Below are positions 51,820 to 62,751 of a DNA stretch of 64,000 nt, in pieces (within the stretch, counting starts at the first letter, position 1; each line of letters starts with the position of its first letter). A program made the position numbers and the translations under genes. Under the pieces are notes generated by a model. The model was not told the DNA's origin. It did not search any database and saw nothing but the letters and a program-made list of their open reading frames with translations. The stretch comes from Diaporthe sp. PMI_573 (taxonomy: Eukaryota > Ascomycota > Sordariomycetes > Diaporthales > Diaporthaceae), in contig JAJTUP010000043.1 in assembly GCA_021399435.1 (NCBI GenBank), forward strand, positions 124,001 to 188,000, given 5' to 3'.

Positions 51820-52692
51820 TCAGGTCCCCGCAGCTATGTCATTCTCGTCTACCCATACCAAGTCATGATATTTGGCAGCGGAGGTCACAATCGTGCCAGC
51901 CTGAGCGTCTTGTTGAGTACCTAGGTCTGCTTTTAGTTCGGGCAGTTCACTATGGCTGTCGAGAACAAACTTGTACACTAGGTCTGTAGACTGCGGGATA
52001 CGAGAATTTTCGTTGTCATGTGAGGTCCTCGCTCCGCTTATTGATTCATAGCTGTAGAATTCCTCGGAATGGTGGCTGCTGGCGAAGAGGAGAAGACTAT
52101 GGCGAGTGCGACTGTTGAGAGCCTTTATTCTTGATGTAATAGCACTCACTGATCGGTCATCAAGGCGTTTTGAATCGTAGATCTGTTGACTGTTGAAGCC
52201 CTTCCGCTTGAGCTCAATAAGCGTTTCATCCTCTTCTGCCGACCACTGACCATATCTGTGGACCATGGCAACCGGAGTGAGGAACTCAAAGTGCTGGACT
52301 TGATAAGCAGAAGTATCAATTAATTGAATCAGGATGTAGTGGCTCTTCTCGCCTGCTAATTCGACCTCGATAGGAATGACTCCCCAGTGGGTGTGGACAT
52401 GGAGCAAGCCACTTATACTATTGTTGTCTTCCAGGATACGTGCCCATCCCGACCTGCTTGTCTGAGATTTCGTGGTCCAGAAATGCGTGTAGCCATTCGC
52501 TTCAGTGAAGGTTACATGACGCGTGAATTCACACTTCTGTGATACTACTCCATCCAGTGTGACATGAGCATTAGGAATACCCTGGCCAAGAGCATTAATT
52601 ACCCTACAGATTAGCGGAGCCATTCCGAGTCTGAAGGCGGAAGACGTGTAGACGACAATTGTACAGTCACAGAACCTATAGACGGTTTTCAA
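51820..52692 (-). CDS. beta-sandwich plus Myb/SANT-like protein
   Basis: Single-exon frame of 290 residues, start at 52692; a second in-frame ATG at residue 24 (MAPLICRVINALGQ) is an equally possible start. Residues about 24-145 look like a transthyretin or carboxypeptidase-regulatory type beta domain: CRVINALGQGIPNAHVTLDG, FTEANGYTHFW, HYILIQLIDTSAYQVQHFEF. Then comes a Myb/SANT-like helix set (YGQWSAEEDETLIELKRKGF; DDRSVSAITSRIKAL, about 168-215) and a Ser/Asp-rich tail. Myb/SANT modules bind DNA or histones. The pairing with such a beta domain is unusual. There is no break, and function is unknown. Confidence 0.6.
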   Translation of the reverse strand: MKTVYRFCDCTIVVYTSSAFRLGMAPLICRVINALGQGIPNAHVTLDGVVSQKCEFTRHVTFTEANGYTHFWTTKSQTSRSGWARILEDNNSISGLLHVHTHWGVIPIEVELAGEKSHYILIQLIDTSAYQVQHFEFLTPVAMVHRYGQWSAEEDETLIELKRKGFNSQQIYDSKRLDDRSVSAITSRIKALNSRTRHSLLLFASSHHSEEFYSYESISGARTSHDNENSRIPQSTDLVYKFVLDSHSELPELKADLGTQQDAQAGTIVTSAAKYHDLVWVDENDIAAGT

Positions 52693-53559
52693 TTCAATTT
52701 GATCAAGTGCTTTATGTTTATATACTTGTATAGATTATTCTGTGCTATATAGTCTGTTTCTATGCTTAGAATGCATGGAACTGCTTTCCGTCCAGAATTA
52801 CCGAATTACATACAGTATTGTACGTTGTAGCGGGTTGAGGAAAAATACCCCGGGACACATTAGAGAAGTACGGACAATGCTTCGCATTTTTGCCACCTTT
52901 CTGTTCAGGTGAACCCCTCGGCCGCACAACGAGGCCGCCAGCTACAAGTGGCTAGTACATAGGTTGCCAAGGAACTTTAGCATTTGTGGAAGTGACAACT
53001 TCATATGAAGAAAGTACTATGATGAGCTAAAAATACCTTCTCAAACATTATATTTGCTTCGATTTTTAAAGGACCGTATAGATTCATTTCAAAAAAGTTC
53101 TGTCCATCCTTGTTTTGGCCTTTGCTACCGGAGATGTTCCTTTCCTGGTCAACGGTCCTAGAGATTGATGAAAGTCGGTTCTAGAAGCATCTGAACATCG
53201 TTGACAAGTAGAAACCAACGAAAGAACGTACTTTTGTTGATCATGTGAACAACTTTAAAGTATGCGGTCTGTGGTTCTCAACTACCATTGTCCTTATGGA
53301 GTATCTCCGATTGCAACATAGCTATACAGTACTCACAACGCAAGAGGTACAATACAGTACTGTGCCGTCCTGCATGACGAAACTTTACAGTACCTTATCT
53401 GACTGATCATGCCGCCTCATGTGCACGAATTGACGTTGAATACCTGTTCGCCGTCCAAATTATTACCACTGATACTACTTTTCGCCCTTTTCAGTTTCGC
53501 TCCATCTAGTTTTGAAAAGTTCACCTTGAACAGCCCATAGTCCTTCTACATTGAGGAAG
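52693..53559. other. AT-rich intergenic region
   Basis: No supported gene. Contains several CAGTAC/TACAGTA words (53,330-53,400). Confidence 0.6.
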
Positions 53560-53976
53560 CTACGAGCTATCTCCGCAGAAGTCGACTGCGAGCGGATAAG
53601 GCTTTCTACACCTGATAGGCGTTGTCGATTCGGTCTTGGCGTTAGCTTCAATCGCAGCTCCTGTTGGTGGGGAGGCGGGGCAAAATGGGCTGCCCAGGGT
53701 TACAACTGGGAGTCCTGGCCGATGACTCGGCCCCTTGGCATTGTGCTCATACGAAGTGCTTGCCCTGTTGGCAGCTGTCTCAAAATGATCGGGCCCGAAA
53801 CGGTCGCCGTTGTATTCGCACAAGACGGTCATGTGAGCACCGGTCAGCTTAGATAGCACGTTTTCTTTCTTCATAACACCCCTACGTCGATTGAGGAAGC
53901 CCTTGGCTGGGTTGGTAAATCCTCTGGTCTTCTTCATGTTATTGTTTAAGTTCGGATCATAAAACCATGAAGACAT
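53560..53976 (-). CDS. MADS-box-like short protein
   Basis: The ATG at 53976 gives 138 residues. Residues about 24-65 (GFLNRRRGVMKKENVLSKLT, then GAHMTVLCEYNGDRF) resemble a short MADS box with its RRR..KK helix and the LxxLxxA..TVL strand. The rest is Pro/Ala/Ser-rich without domain. Fungal genomes contain such short, variable MADS-like proteins. The frame is open but weakly supported, and it could be a decayed copy. Confidence 0.35.
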   Translation of the reverse strand: MSSWFYDPNLNNNMKKTRGFTNPAKGFLNRRRGVMKKENVLSKLTGAHMTVLCEYNGDRFGPDHFETAANRASTSYEHNAKGPSHRPGLPVVTLGSPFCPASPPTGAAIEANAKTESTTPIRCRKPYPLAVDFCGDSS

Positions 53977-54943
53977 TGATAAACTTGTTTATCACAACTG
54001 GGCCTGAATTGATCTTATATATACTTTATTAAACATTACCTAGGCTCTTGTTCAAGACCGCTCTTGGTAGCCACAAAAGGTCGACTTTGGCCTGCATGAT
54101 CATCGTTCTCACTGCACAAACGAAGAGTTTAGCAAGCGGTTCCCAGCCAACCTGGACAGACACATGTTTCATGCTGGTCCCTGATATTCACGGCTTTACC
54201 CACAACGATTGTTGTCTTGACTTTGCGGCACACGATAGAAATCTTCGATATACAAACGCGAGTGATACACGAATCCTAAACTAGTATGTGGCCATGGAGT
54301 AGATATGCCGGATCCTAAGCTAAAGTTGTGTGTGTTTGAGCCGATCAGGGCTGAGAAGATCACAGCGAAGCTAACGCCGCCTCGGCCCGCGTGTTCTCTT
54401 ACGGCCCTCCGTCTTTGACCTCACGCAGCTCAAGACGCAGGCGTCGTCTCCACTCAACAAGAGGGAGACGTGTTCCTGAGCTGGGTGACTTGCGTGTCAT
54501 TCATTTTGTGTGTCCGTGGTGGGCAGAACGGCACCACGCGTCGCACTAGAAATCACGACATCATTTTGACAGACCATACCGGAAATCTCACCTGAGCTTG
54601 ATCAAAAAACCATATCGTGCTATCATTAGTTTTGAAACCCAGAACTAGAGACAATTCTCACCATAGGCGTCCATTTCTGGGGCAATGTCGGCCTCGTTTT
54701 GTTCCGTCTTCTATACTAGCGCAAATTAGGTTGACTGATCTACTTTGGATTTGGCTTTAGACACATCATAAGCGCCTCTGGGCATTTTAGAGGGAGTAAA
54801 AAGGTTGTAATGTTGAGACCAAACAGTGTAAACTTGTGTATAGTAAACACTATGAAAAAGGGGAATGTCAAGAACAAGTATAAAAAAGACTAGTTATAAC
54901 ATTTGCTGTTTAGTTGACTCCGTAGAAACAAACACTCATACGC
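53977..54943. other. intergenic, no supported gene
   Basis: Only short frames are present. Confidence 0.5.
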
Positions 54944-56384
54944 TTATGATTCATGGCTGTTACCGAAGGGAGGTCCTTCCTCTTCCTCTTCCTCTTCCTC
55001 TTCCTCTTCCTCTTCCTCTTCCTCTTCCTCTTCCTCTTCCCCTCCTCCTCCTCCATAAGTCTTCACAAAAAGAACTCGAATAACTTCATTCCCACAATGC
55101 CGTAAGAGGTATCTCAATGCAAGGTCATAAAAGTGTTCTGGTTTTTTGGACCGGTGTGAAAGGCTGGACCCACCACGTCGGACCCATCTAAAAACTGGGA
55201 TTGGTGATAGCGATATATCCTTAGGTGAGGGAAGCGCATGCAGTGAAGACGGATATGTAAGTGCAAATTTGGAGTTGCGTGGTGTTGGCACTACGTATCG
55301 ATACGAGTCGTCAAACTCGCTCGTCCAAAGGCAAATTGGGCATGGGACTCTGCCTTCGCGATCACATTGCACACCGTCGTCCAGGTCGTAAGGATAAGGG
55401 TTATAGAAATCATGAGGGAATTCGTAGCAATGGTGGGCTGACCATGCTGTTTGGTATTCTTCTGACAAGACATCTAACTGGACGTTTGGCTTAAATAATA
55501 CCCACAATTCCTGTAATTTGGGAATGAGGTCAAGAAAGTCGAAGACGCTGTCGCCGTGGTCCAGAACAATCCTCTCGAGGCAGAGAACATTTTCTCGCAG
55601 CTGATCATCAAGTTCCTTGATATCACCGGTGAGATGGAATATATCGCACGCAAAGTTGACAGCAAGGTGAGCATCCGACTCTCCATACGCCAGTGAGTCT
55701 TGGTTATGGCGGAAATAGTTTTCGAAATATATTGCAAAGCTGTGTTTGCACACCAAGGGCAAGCTCTGGGTCCGCGTATAGGCCATTCTGATCTCGTTGT
55801 TCTCCACAAGAACTGAAACATATTTGGGTCGCGTTATGGCTGCGATCGCTGCGAATTCCCAGACCAGATTGCGAATCTCACCTGGCAACTGGCTGAAGCG
55901 AGGGAAATGGGTCAGTCTCTTCACTTTGGCTCTCTCAGCTGTAGGTAGATATGTTTGCTGTCCACCCTCCCGCGATCGAGTAATACATCCGTATATGCTT
56001 AGTATCTCCTGCATGATGCGATCCATATAGCTAGGGGGTTGTGGTAGAGATGCTAACACTTCCAGAACCAAGCTTTCAGCCTGGTTGGGGTTGCCTAGCT
56101 TTGCATGGGTCCAAGCTAGGGTGCGCTTGCATTCGAGCGTGGAGGGATGGGCTTGCCAATGCATTTCCTTCAAAGCATCGGAAAATCGCTTCTCTGCCTT
56201 CTCATACTTTTTTTGCATAAAATACGCTGTTCCTAGGGCATTCTCAATAGTGAGTCGGTAGAGATTTCCTTTTTTTTTTTTGGAGGCATTTTTGGAAGAT
56301 ACGCTCGGCTTTTTCGTACTCTCCTTTGCTATATTTCTTTAGGCCGAGGATAGCGTCGTTATCTAGCTGGTTCATTTTATGCAT
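54944..56384 (-). pseudogene. TPR + 2EXR protein with homopolymer frameshift and poly-Glu tail
   Basis: A start at 56384 (MHKMNQLDNDAILGLKKYSK) leads into a TPR unit (GEYEKAERIFQKCLQKKKK). At the A12 run (56270-56281 on the plus strand) the frame is lost by one base. The next frame continues in the same style (LYRLTIENALGTAYFMQKKY EKAEKRF), then another helical pair (LAWTHAKLGNPNQAESLVLE). The 2EXR domain follows (LTHFPRFSQLPGEIRNLVWE; IRMAYTRTQSLPLVCKHSFA). The C-terminus has a GGGGG run and about 25 Glu coded by a hexanucleotide repeat. 2EXR proteins are a large F-box-like fungal family of unknown role. A single-base change of the A run would reopen the whole frame, so this may be a real gene, a sequencing error, or a pseudogene. 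Confidence 0.6.
54972..55041 (+). repeat. (CTTCCT)n hexanucleotide microsatellite
   Basis: About eleven near-perfect repeats. On the minus strand they code for the poly-glutamate run of the 2EXR protein. Confidence 0.9.
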
Positions 56385-56788
56385 GAGGAGGAATATGTCT
56401 ACAAAATGGTGTTGGTGGTAGAAATATTCTATTCAATATAGGTAGGGCTCATCTAGTATCTATCTAGATTCTGCAGGGAATATATACTCGAGAGATATAG
56501 TTTAAAATGATTTATAGAACTTAATACTTTATTCCTTAATTTAGATTTTGGGAGAATACGACTTCCTTTAATTTTAGACTTAGATGACGAAGAATCAGTG
56601 ATGTTATTGGATTGGATTGGAGCTGGATCCGAGCCTCGATCCAATCCAGTCCAGACGTGGGGACAGGCAGCCTCCAGGATATCCAGAACCGATCCAGTTC
56701 ATATCTTTACCCTTTTGGGACAATCAATGAGCCGCTGAATAAGCAGACTTGGAGTAGAACTGTTCTTGTCCTTGGGTTATGACACCAC
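56385..56788 (-). other. AT-rich stretch and subterminal region of hAT F
   Basis: Near 56,610-56,700 the sequence has GGATTGGATTGG and CCAATCCAGTCC words in opposite orientations, like a hAT subterminal region. No gene. Confidence 0.4.
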
Positions 56789-57184
56789 CTAACTACGGAG
56801 CTCATGTTCTCTAGCAACTTGCGTCTCCAGTATGTTCTTCTCGCTTCCATCATCTTCGCCGCCTTCCTCTCCCTCACCCAGCCCATCCGCCCCAACTGTA
56901 CTCCCTGCCTCACCCTCCATCAAACCGATGGCAGAGTCATCAAATGCCTTCTGCTCCGGGCGACCATACCAAGCTCGTAAGCACTCGCTGGCTTCAATGA
57001 CGTCCATCCGGAGCCGCGAGCGATGATCTGTAAGGAGGAGCTTGGCGCTGCTAAAAAGGCGCTCACACTCATCTGACATAGGAGGCAGGGCTAAAACGTC
57101 CAGCGCCATGCGAGCTAGGTCCGTCTGCGAGTGGTAACGCTCATTCCAGTACTGGACCAACCCTGAAGAGCAAAAAGGGAACAT
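56789..57184 (-). pseudogene. hAT transposase F, C-terminal piece
   Basis: The frame codes for VQYWNERYHSQTDLARMALD and LALPPMSDECERLFSSAKLL, then RLRMDVIEASECLRAWYG, the hAT dimerisation domain, followed by an acidic Gly/Glu-rich tail. The first residues (FPFCSS) are probably intronic: a TTCAG acceptor precedes GLVQYW. No catalytic core is present upstream. Confidence 0.8.
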
Positions 57185-58177
57185 AGTGTAGAAAATCCAC
57201 CTCCAGGTGGTCAGTCTGAGGCTATGTAGCTAGTACCACGACTATCTGATGCTGAAGAGAATAGAGTAGTTGACTAGATAGTACCTCCGTTCATACCTCT
57301 ATCAGCCTTCCTAAAGACGCACTTCCTTTACTGTTTTGAAGATTTAAATATTCTTAAAAGCACTTCAGAAGGTGTGCATGCGCTGTTCAAATTCGTGTCT
57401 TTACTACAGGTTAGCTACCACAAAGTTGTGCAAGTGAAGACACATGCTAATCAATTTGGGACAGTTGATAAGTACCACTTTTGCTGATCAAAAGTTCAAT
57501 GTACCCACTATACTTGAAAGATCAAAATCCGCAGTACTGTATTGTACTACAGTACGTACATAGTCTTTCCCCGAAATTAGTCTTTTCACTCGATTGTAGG
57601 CTGGATGGAATTATATGAATGGTTAGCCAGCTGAAATAATCACATATACTTTATTGAGTTTCCTGGATCTTGAGATGCGTTTTCGAGTTTTGAATTAAGA
57701 AAACTAAGGTTGTGTAGTAGACTTGGCACATCGCTTGTGTACTGTATGCAAATTCGGACATCCATTGGAGAAATTGTAAAAAGGAAACTAGACTTGGTGG
57801 CGAAAAGGGTTTGCGGTTTTGCTCTGTTTCAAAAGTTAGAAGCGCGCCTTTGATCCTATTACATCGTTACGCCTTCCTAGTGTTTCTCTCCGTTTCTGTC
57901 TTTCCTTTTGTCATCACACATTATTCATCTTCCCGTGCCGGGGCTATGCCTGCCAGCACCTACCACACTGCCACGCGACCCTTTGTCTGCTAATGGGGAC
58001 ACATACGCCTCGCAGATAAGTGAGATCGGGGCCTCCACGTATTGCAAATTGGACGGGATTATTGCAGAATCTCTTATCGAGACGTGTTAGGTTCGTGCTT
58101 GTTTCTGGCACGTTTAGAACGAGTAGGATGAGCCGGTGGTAAATTTGAAAATGACTACTTAGATCTACACAAGAGAC
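57185..58177. other. AT-rich intergenic region
   Basis: No gene supported. The stretch includes CAGTACTGTATTGTACTACA-like words near 57,531-57,555. Confidence 0.6.
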
Positions 58178-58495
58178 CTAGTGGGGAGAACTACACTCAT
58201 ACAAGTTGCTGCCAGTCTTCTTCACAGCTGAGATTGCATCTTTCTCAGAGCCCATGTACACTGCCTTTGTTGCTGTGGGTGGAAGCCCAGAAACAGGCAA
58301 TTCATCGTGTCCAGAGTAGACCCTCAGGATGCAGTGTGAGCCGATTCCATAAGGAAGACTAACAACTGTCCAAGTGTGTTTGCTCTTCACTCCTGCTCCA
58401 TCTTCAATGGCATGGATGAACGAATGCAGGATGCGATTAGCAGAGTCTTCATCATACTCCATAGTTTCTAATTGGTATGTTGCCTGAACACCCAT
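58178..58495 (-). CDS. hypothetical protein, 105 aa
   Basis: The ATG at 58495 opens MGVQATYQLETMEYDEDSAN, a helix (RILHSFIHAIEDG), then beta-like strands (HTWTVVSLPYGIGSHCILRV) and an acidic/Ser tail. No family recognised. The frame is well formed and has no low-complexity part, so a small gene is possible; a fragment is equally possible. Confidence 0.35.
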   Translation of the reverse strand: MGVQATYQLETMEYDEDSANRILHSFIHAIEDGAGVKSKHTWTVVSLPYGIGSHCILRVYSGHDELPVSGLPPTATKAVYMGSEKDAISAVKKTGSNLYECSSPH

Positions 58496-59680
58496 CCTAA
58501 AGCTGCTCCACGTTAGTCTACTAAGTCTAGTCCAATGGGAAATTTAATCAATATTTCTTACTCTCTCGAAATAGTAAATTTATTTGGTTATAAAGCTAAT
58601 TTATGTGATTTAAAGTGTAGATCTAAAGTCAGCTCTCTGATCTATCTAGGCAGTCCGATCTCTTATATGTTATACAATCCGTTCTCACTAGCAGGCCTCG
58701 GATAGTTTATCATAATATAATATGAAATAACTATTGGTATTAGTGCTGTCCTTTTGTAATGAGACAAAGTTTGTACGTATGTGGTTTGGCCAGTGTCCCG
58801 CATATAGACTGTGTAGTATGTGCTTTATGTACAGTACTGTACTGTATGCATATTTAACAGGTATATATTATATAAGGTTCATCTATCGTAAGTGCCCGAG
58901 ATATAGTATTTCAAGGAAGATACTATCTTACCTTGTGGTACTTATTGGATAATATATATTTATTTCCTTTTTAGTTTCTAGCGCCAAATTCCCGCCCTTC
59001 TAGCTAGCTTCTCCTGCAACTCGGGGCTAGCCTGGCCCCCAGCCAAGCATATCGGTCACCTTCCGCTCAAAATATTTCCAAACTTTTCTGAACGGTTGAT
59101 ATATTAGCTTGTTCTGTTCTGTTCCAGCGAAGAGCTTGTTCTCAATCCCATTCGATACAAGGCTTACCGTTCAGCAAACATCACCACTTGCAAAAGTTTC
59201 CAGATGGGTTGATTATAGTATCTGCGTTTTTAGTTTTGAGTACAGCTCCGGAAGTTGCGCTTCAAAGCCCACCACAAGGACGTACTCAGGATTACAGAAC
59301 TTCATATGTGCTACTACACTGTGAGAACTTAAGTCGTTCACTTCACTTGTGCCTCACTGTATCAAAATCCACTTTTGACAGTGGGTGCGACCTGGATGGC
59401 ATTTTCGCTAAGCAAGTACTTTTACTGAGAAGTACTAAGCCTAGTAATGCAAGGGCTCAAAGAATAATGACAGGAAAAACAAGCGAGAATCAGTTAACAC
59501 ACACAGAAAAGTACAGCACAGAACAAAGCAGTTTAATCATCAACTCAGACTGATATAAAACAACATAGGACGTCCAGCACTAGACACAATTACCATGGTG
59601 CACTTATTCAAATGGGTTGCTACATGTGTTTTCTACACTAAAATGCACGTTGAAGGTTTGCAAATGATCCCTGATTCCTG
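58496..59680. other. AT-rich desert
   Basis: No supported gene. Very AT-rich at 58,540-58,970. A near-palindromic ACAGTACTGTACTGTATG lies at about 58,830. Confidence 0.6.
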
Positions 59681-60097
59681 TTGGTGTTTAATTACCTGAC
59701 AATCTATTGTAAAGTTGCTACATCAGACCCTCTGCAATTCCTGGTGGAACTACCAGATGTATTTCTTTCATGGTCAACAGTAGTAGAGATTGATAGAGAT
59801 GGCTTTTTCAACCATCTAAACAATGTTGATGCCGGATTTTGGGCGGGCCTTGCTGATGAGCCCATAGGGTCCCAGTTGTTGCTGAGCTGGGCCGGCATCA
59901 AGGCGGCATGTGCGATGACAAGGTATGCTGCAGTCAGGAGATGTGGAGACGAGATTGCAGTGCTTGTGGATCTAGATTGTCTTTTGGGAACGAATGCCCT
60001 CACAAATATTAGCGACAAGGTTGATAAAGCGATTGTTAGTGCACTGGTCGAGCACAGCCTGCAAAAGCTGTGGCCCATTGATGCCCTACTGGAATAG
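59681..60097 (+). CDS. hypothetical protein or fragment, 138 aa
   Basis: Open frame with LQFLVELPDVFLSWSTVVEI, GFWAGLADEPIGSQLLLSWA, then helical sequence to LWPIDALLE. The codons look coding-like after about residue 15, but no start context or family is evident. Possibly a fragment of a larger gene. Confidence 0.3.
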   Translation: MVFNYLTIYCKVATSDPLQFLVELPDVFLSWSTVVEIDRDGFFNHLNNVDAGFWAGLADEPIGSQLLLSWAGIKAACAMTRYAAVRRCGDEIAVLVDLDCLLGTNALTNISDKVDKAIVSALVEHSLQKLWPIDALLE

Positions 60098-62139
60098 GAA
60101 CACAGGGGCTGAAAATTACATCTAACAATTTTCATGCGCGTGTGGATTTAATGTAACGTCTCTTGAAAGGGGCAACAAAATAAGTAAGCGACTTATTAGA
60201 CAAGTGGCCGCCGAAGCCTATCCTCCTGAATTTGGCTCGATCCGTTGCATTGGCATCCGGCCCAGCAAGGTCCATGATATCTCGCCCTAACTTGGGCAGA
60301 TCCGTCTCTAAAATAGGCTCTCTTTCCCGTCGCTTGTCTTTATCAACGTGGCATTAGATATGCGGCCATGACCAAGAAGAATAGGGCGTTGATGAATATA
60401 GATTTCATGTTGGTCTCACTTTAAATTAGGATACGGCAGTATCTCAGATTCTCTATAGGTCATTCTTTGGGTTTAGCCCTTGGTAACCCTCTTCCAACAT
60501 TTACAGAACTTTCTCGGCTGAGTAGTAGAATTAATATTTTCCAGGAGGACGTAGATATAGTACTAAACGAATTGGTCCTCGACATCTCCAACCAGCAAAG
60601 ACTGCAGGATGAGGTTCATAATTCCTTTCACCAACTGATCGTACGCGAAATTATAATCTTCTTCTCCGCATTCTAGATGAGTTTTATCACTAACCCTGGG
60701 CTGTTAGAAAGACGTTGTATGGTCTATTAGCGAGTGGTTGAAGCTGTCGAGCTCTGGTGGTATCAAGACTGGTTGGCCTGGGAGGACTCGGTTAATGAGG
60801 ATGTATACCTTCTTGGGACCTGCGTGTAAGGTCACTTGAGAGATGTGGTGAGGATGATAGACTTAAGTGGTGGAAATGTGCAATTGGTGTGCAAATGTCG
60901 TAGGTTGGGCGGCTGTTTGGCGACCAATATGTGGATCTACAACCTAACATAGAGCTGGACTGTGTTCTGTGGGCCACAGGCGTGGATAACGGCGTTTCCA
61001 TCGTCAGCAATACTATACAAGCCATCCTGACATCCTGTGGAGTTGAAGAAAGCTTGCCCAGCGCAGTGGACTTTGCGTTGTGGTGTAGGGTCATACTGCG
61101 ACTTCTGAAGGCGGCTGCAGATGAGACTTACGATTCTTCCTGGTGTCACGACCTCGATGAAGATGTAGTCTCCCTGCCTAGCAAAATATAAAAATAGGGT
61201 GCTTTGGTCCCCTGGCGCCGGCAGCGACCCCTTCCATGTTGATTATAAAGCGGCTTAAGAGAATAACAAGAGCCAGCTCCGGTACCTATCTGACCAGAAA
61301 TATCATTTGGATGCAGCAAGAAACGATAAGATTCAGGCGAGGGCAAGGGAAGCTAGAGAGCTACGTTCCATTAGTGCTGTTTTAGACGGTTTAATGGAAG
61401 CTATCGCTTAGCAGGCTGAAATGTTGGAAACTTAGAGATAACAGGTGGGATGAGATATACACACTTATTGATACCGACTTCAACACAAACATCAGTCACA
61501 GCCAATACTAGGCAGATTAGACACCTTTGTCCTTTGTGCGGATGAGAAGAGAGAACCCGGATAAGGCTATGGTTGAAGTTCTCCAGACTCTCCTAGATTT
61601 CTTGGCACGCTGCTGTTAGCACCCTGCTAGAAATTACGCCATTTTACTATGGCACGCACAACTTTGGCCTAACAAGCGGTCAAAAACGCGAAAACTTCGA
61701 AACTTGCTTTCGAGATCCGACAACTGCGCAAGCGACGAGACGACGCACCTCCTCGCGTGGCCATCACGAACTTGGAGTAGACCTTGCCCCATCTATATCC
61801 AACGTTAGGGAAGGCGTGATGGCTTCTTCCCCCCCGCGCAACGGCGAGGACTACTACCTCCTCCCCGCTCGACCTTCGAGGCCAACCGGCAACAGCGAGG
61901 ACTACCACACCTCCCTGCTCGAAACGACACGACGGCGGTCGCTACACTACCCTGAGAGGTTTCCCCTACGAGGTTTCCCTCTCAGTTTTTGGGAATCCAG
62001 GTAGTAATGAAGCTTGGTGGAATGTTATGGACCTACAACCGGCGGTAGGAAAATAGCGAGAACGGCTTTGGCTTAGCATCACTGGATGAGATTTGTCTAA
62101 TGGGTTGACTTGATTGTTATAAAGGGGATATCCCTTACC
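60098..62139. other. mostly non-coding region, possible decayed fragments
   Basis: Short frames at 60,467-60,676 and 60,931-61,191 lack features. From 61,800 on the sequence becomes GC-richer and may belong to the LINE-like element that ends at 62,236. Confidence 0.35.
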
Positions 62140-62236
62140 TAGCTAGACACGCCCTGTACCCTCTGAGATCAAGGTCTGGTCGTACCGCTTGCGGTGCGGC
62201 CCCCGGCGTAAAACAATATCATCATCATCATCTTAC
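62140..62236 (+). mobile_element. 3' end of a LINE-like (Tad-type) retroelement
   Basis: A GC-rich piece GTCGTACCGCTTGCGGTGCG, with CCCCGGCGTAAAACAATA, is followed by a run of ATC triplets (62,217-62,231). Fungal Tad-like non-LTR elements often end in this way. No RT or endonuclease frame is seen upstream, as expected for a 5'-truncated copy. Confidence 0.45.
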
Positions 62237-62429
62237 TCAGGGGGCTGATATTAGAGCGGAACCCAGATATGGGCTGTTTACGCCGGTGTATCACGTGGCC
62301 CTGTATGATAAGGAGATCTTCGCGTGAGAACCAACCATTATGTATTATAATTTATGACCACCCTCTCAATGTCAAGATAGATCGGTGTTCCAACCTGTTT
62401 AATGCATCCCGCAGGGTCTGGGGTATACC

Positions 62430-62720
62430 AAGTGTGGTCCAGCTGTTCGATCCCTCAAGTTTTCAGACTCCGGGTCGACCTGCTTCTGGGCAAACATCTC
62501 GGATATTTGTGGAAGCTGTAGATTCCCATTCAGCCAGATCATGCCGTGAAGGTGAAGCATGCCGCGTTCGTTGGTCTCGACTGCACCAACGTAGTGGTGA
62601 TGGCTTCTTAGGCAGACTAAGGCTCTCGTCGGCATCATCCCATTCCATTCCGGCTCTGATCAGTAGCCGATCCATTGTTGCTCGGTCCAGTGACAAGAAT
62701 CTCACTAGCCATCGAGCACT
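62430..62720 (-). pseudogene. Helitron Rep-domain fragment
   Basis: On the minus strand, frame 62638-62399 reads HHYVGAVETNERGMLHLHGM and IWLNGNLQLPQI, the HUH motif of a Helitron Rep protein. It is clearly related to but different from the Helitron at 4410 (YYATVETNDRGSLHLHGLLW there). Just upstream a second frame (FLSLDRATMDRLLIRAGMEW) may be its N-terminal neighbour, one frameshift away. It abuts the truncated bZIP gene. Confidence 0.75.
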
Positions 62721-62751
62721 GATGGTTTTGGATGTGGCGCGAGGAACTCAC

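Noticed and set aside
54865..55083. Leu/Pro-rich frame on the plus strand at the hexanucleotide repeat
   Set aside because: It is the translated microsatellite opposite the poly-Glu codons.
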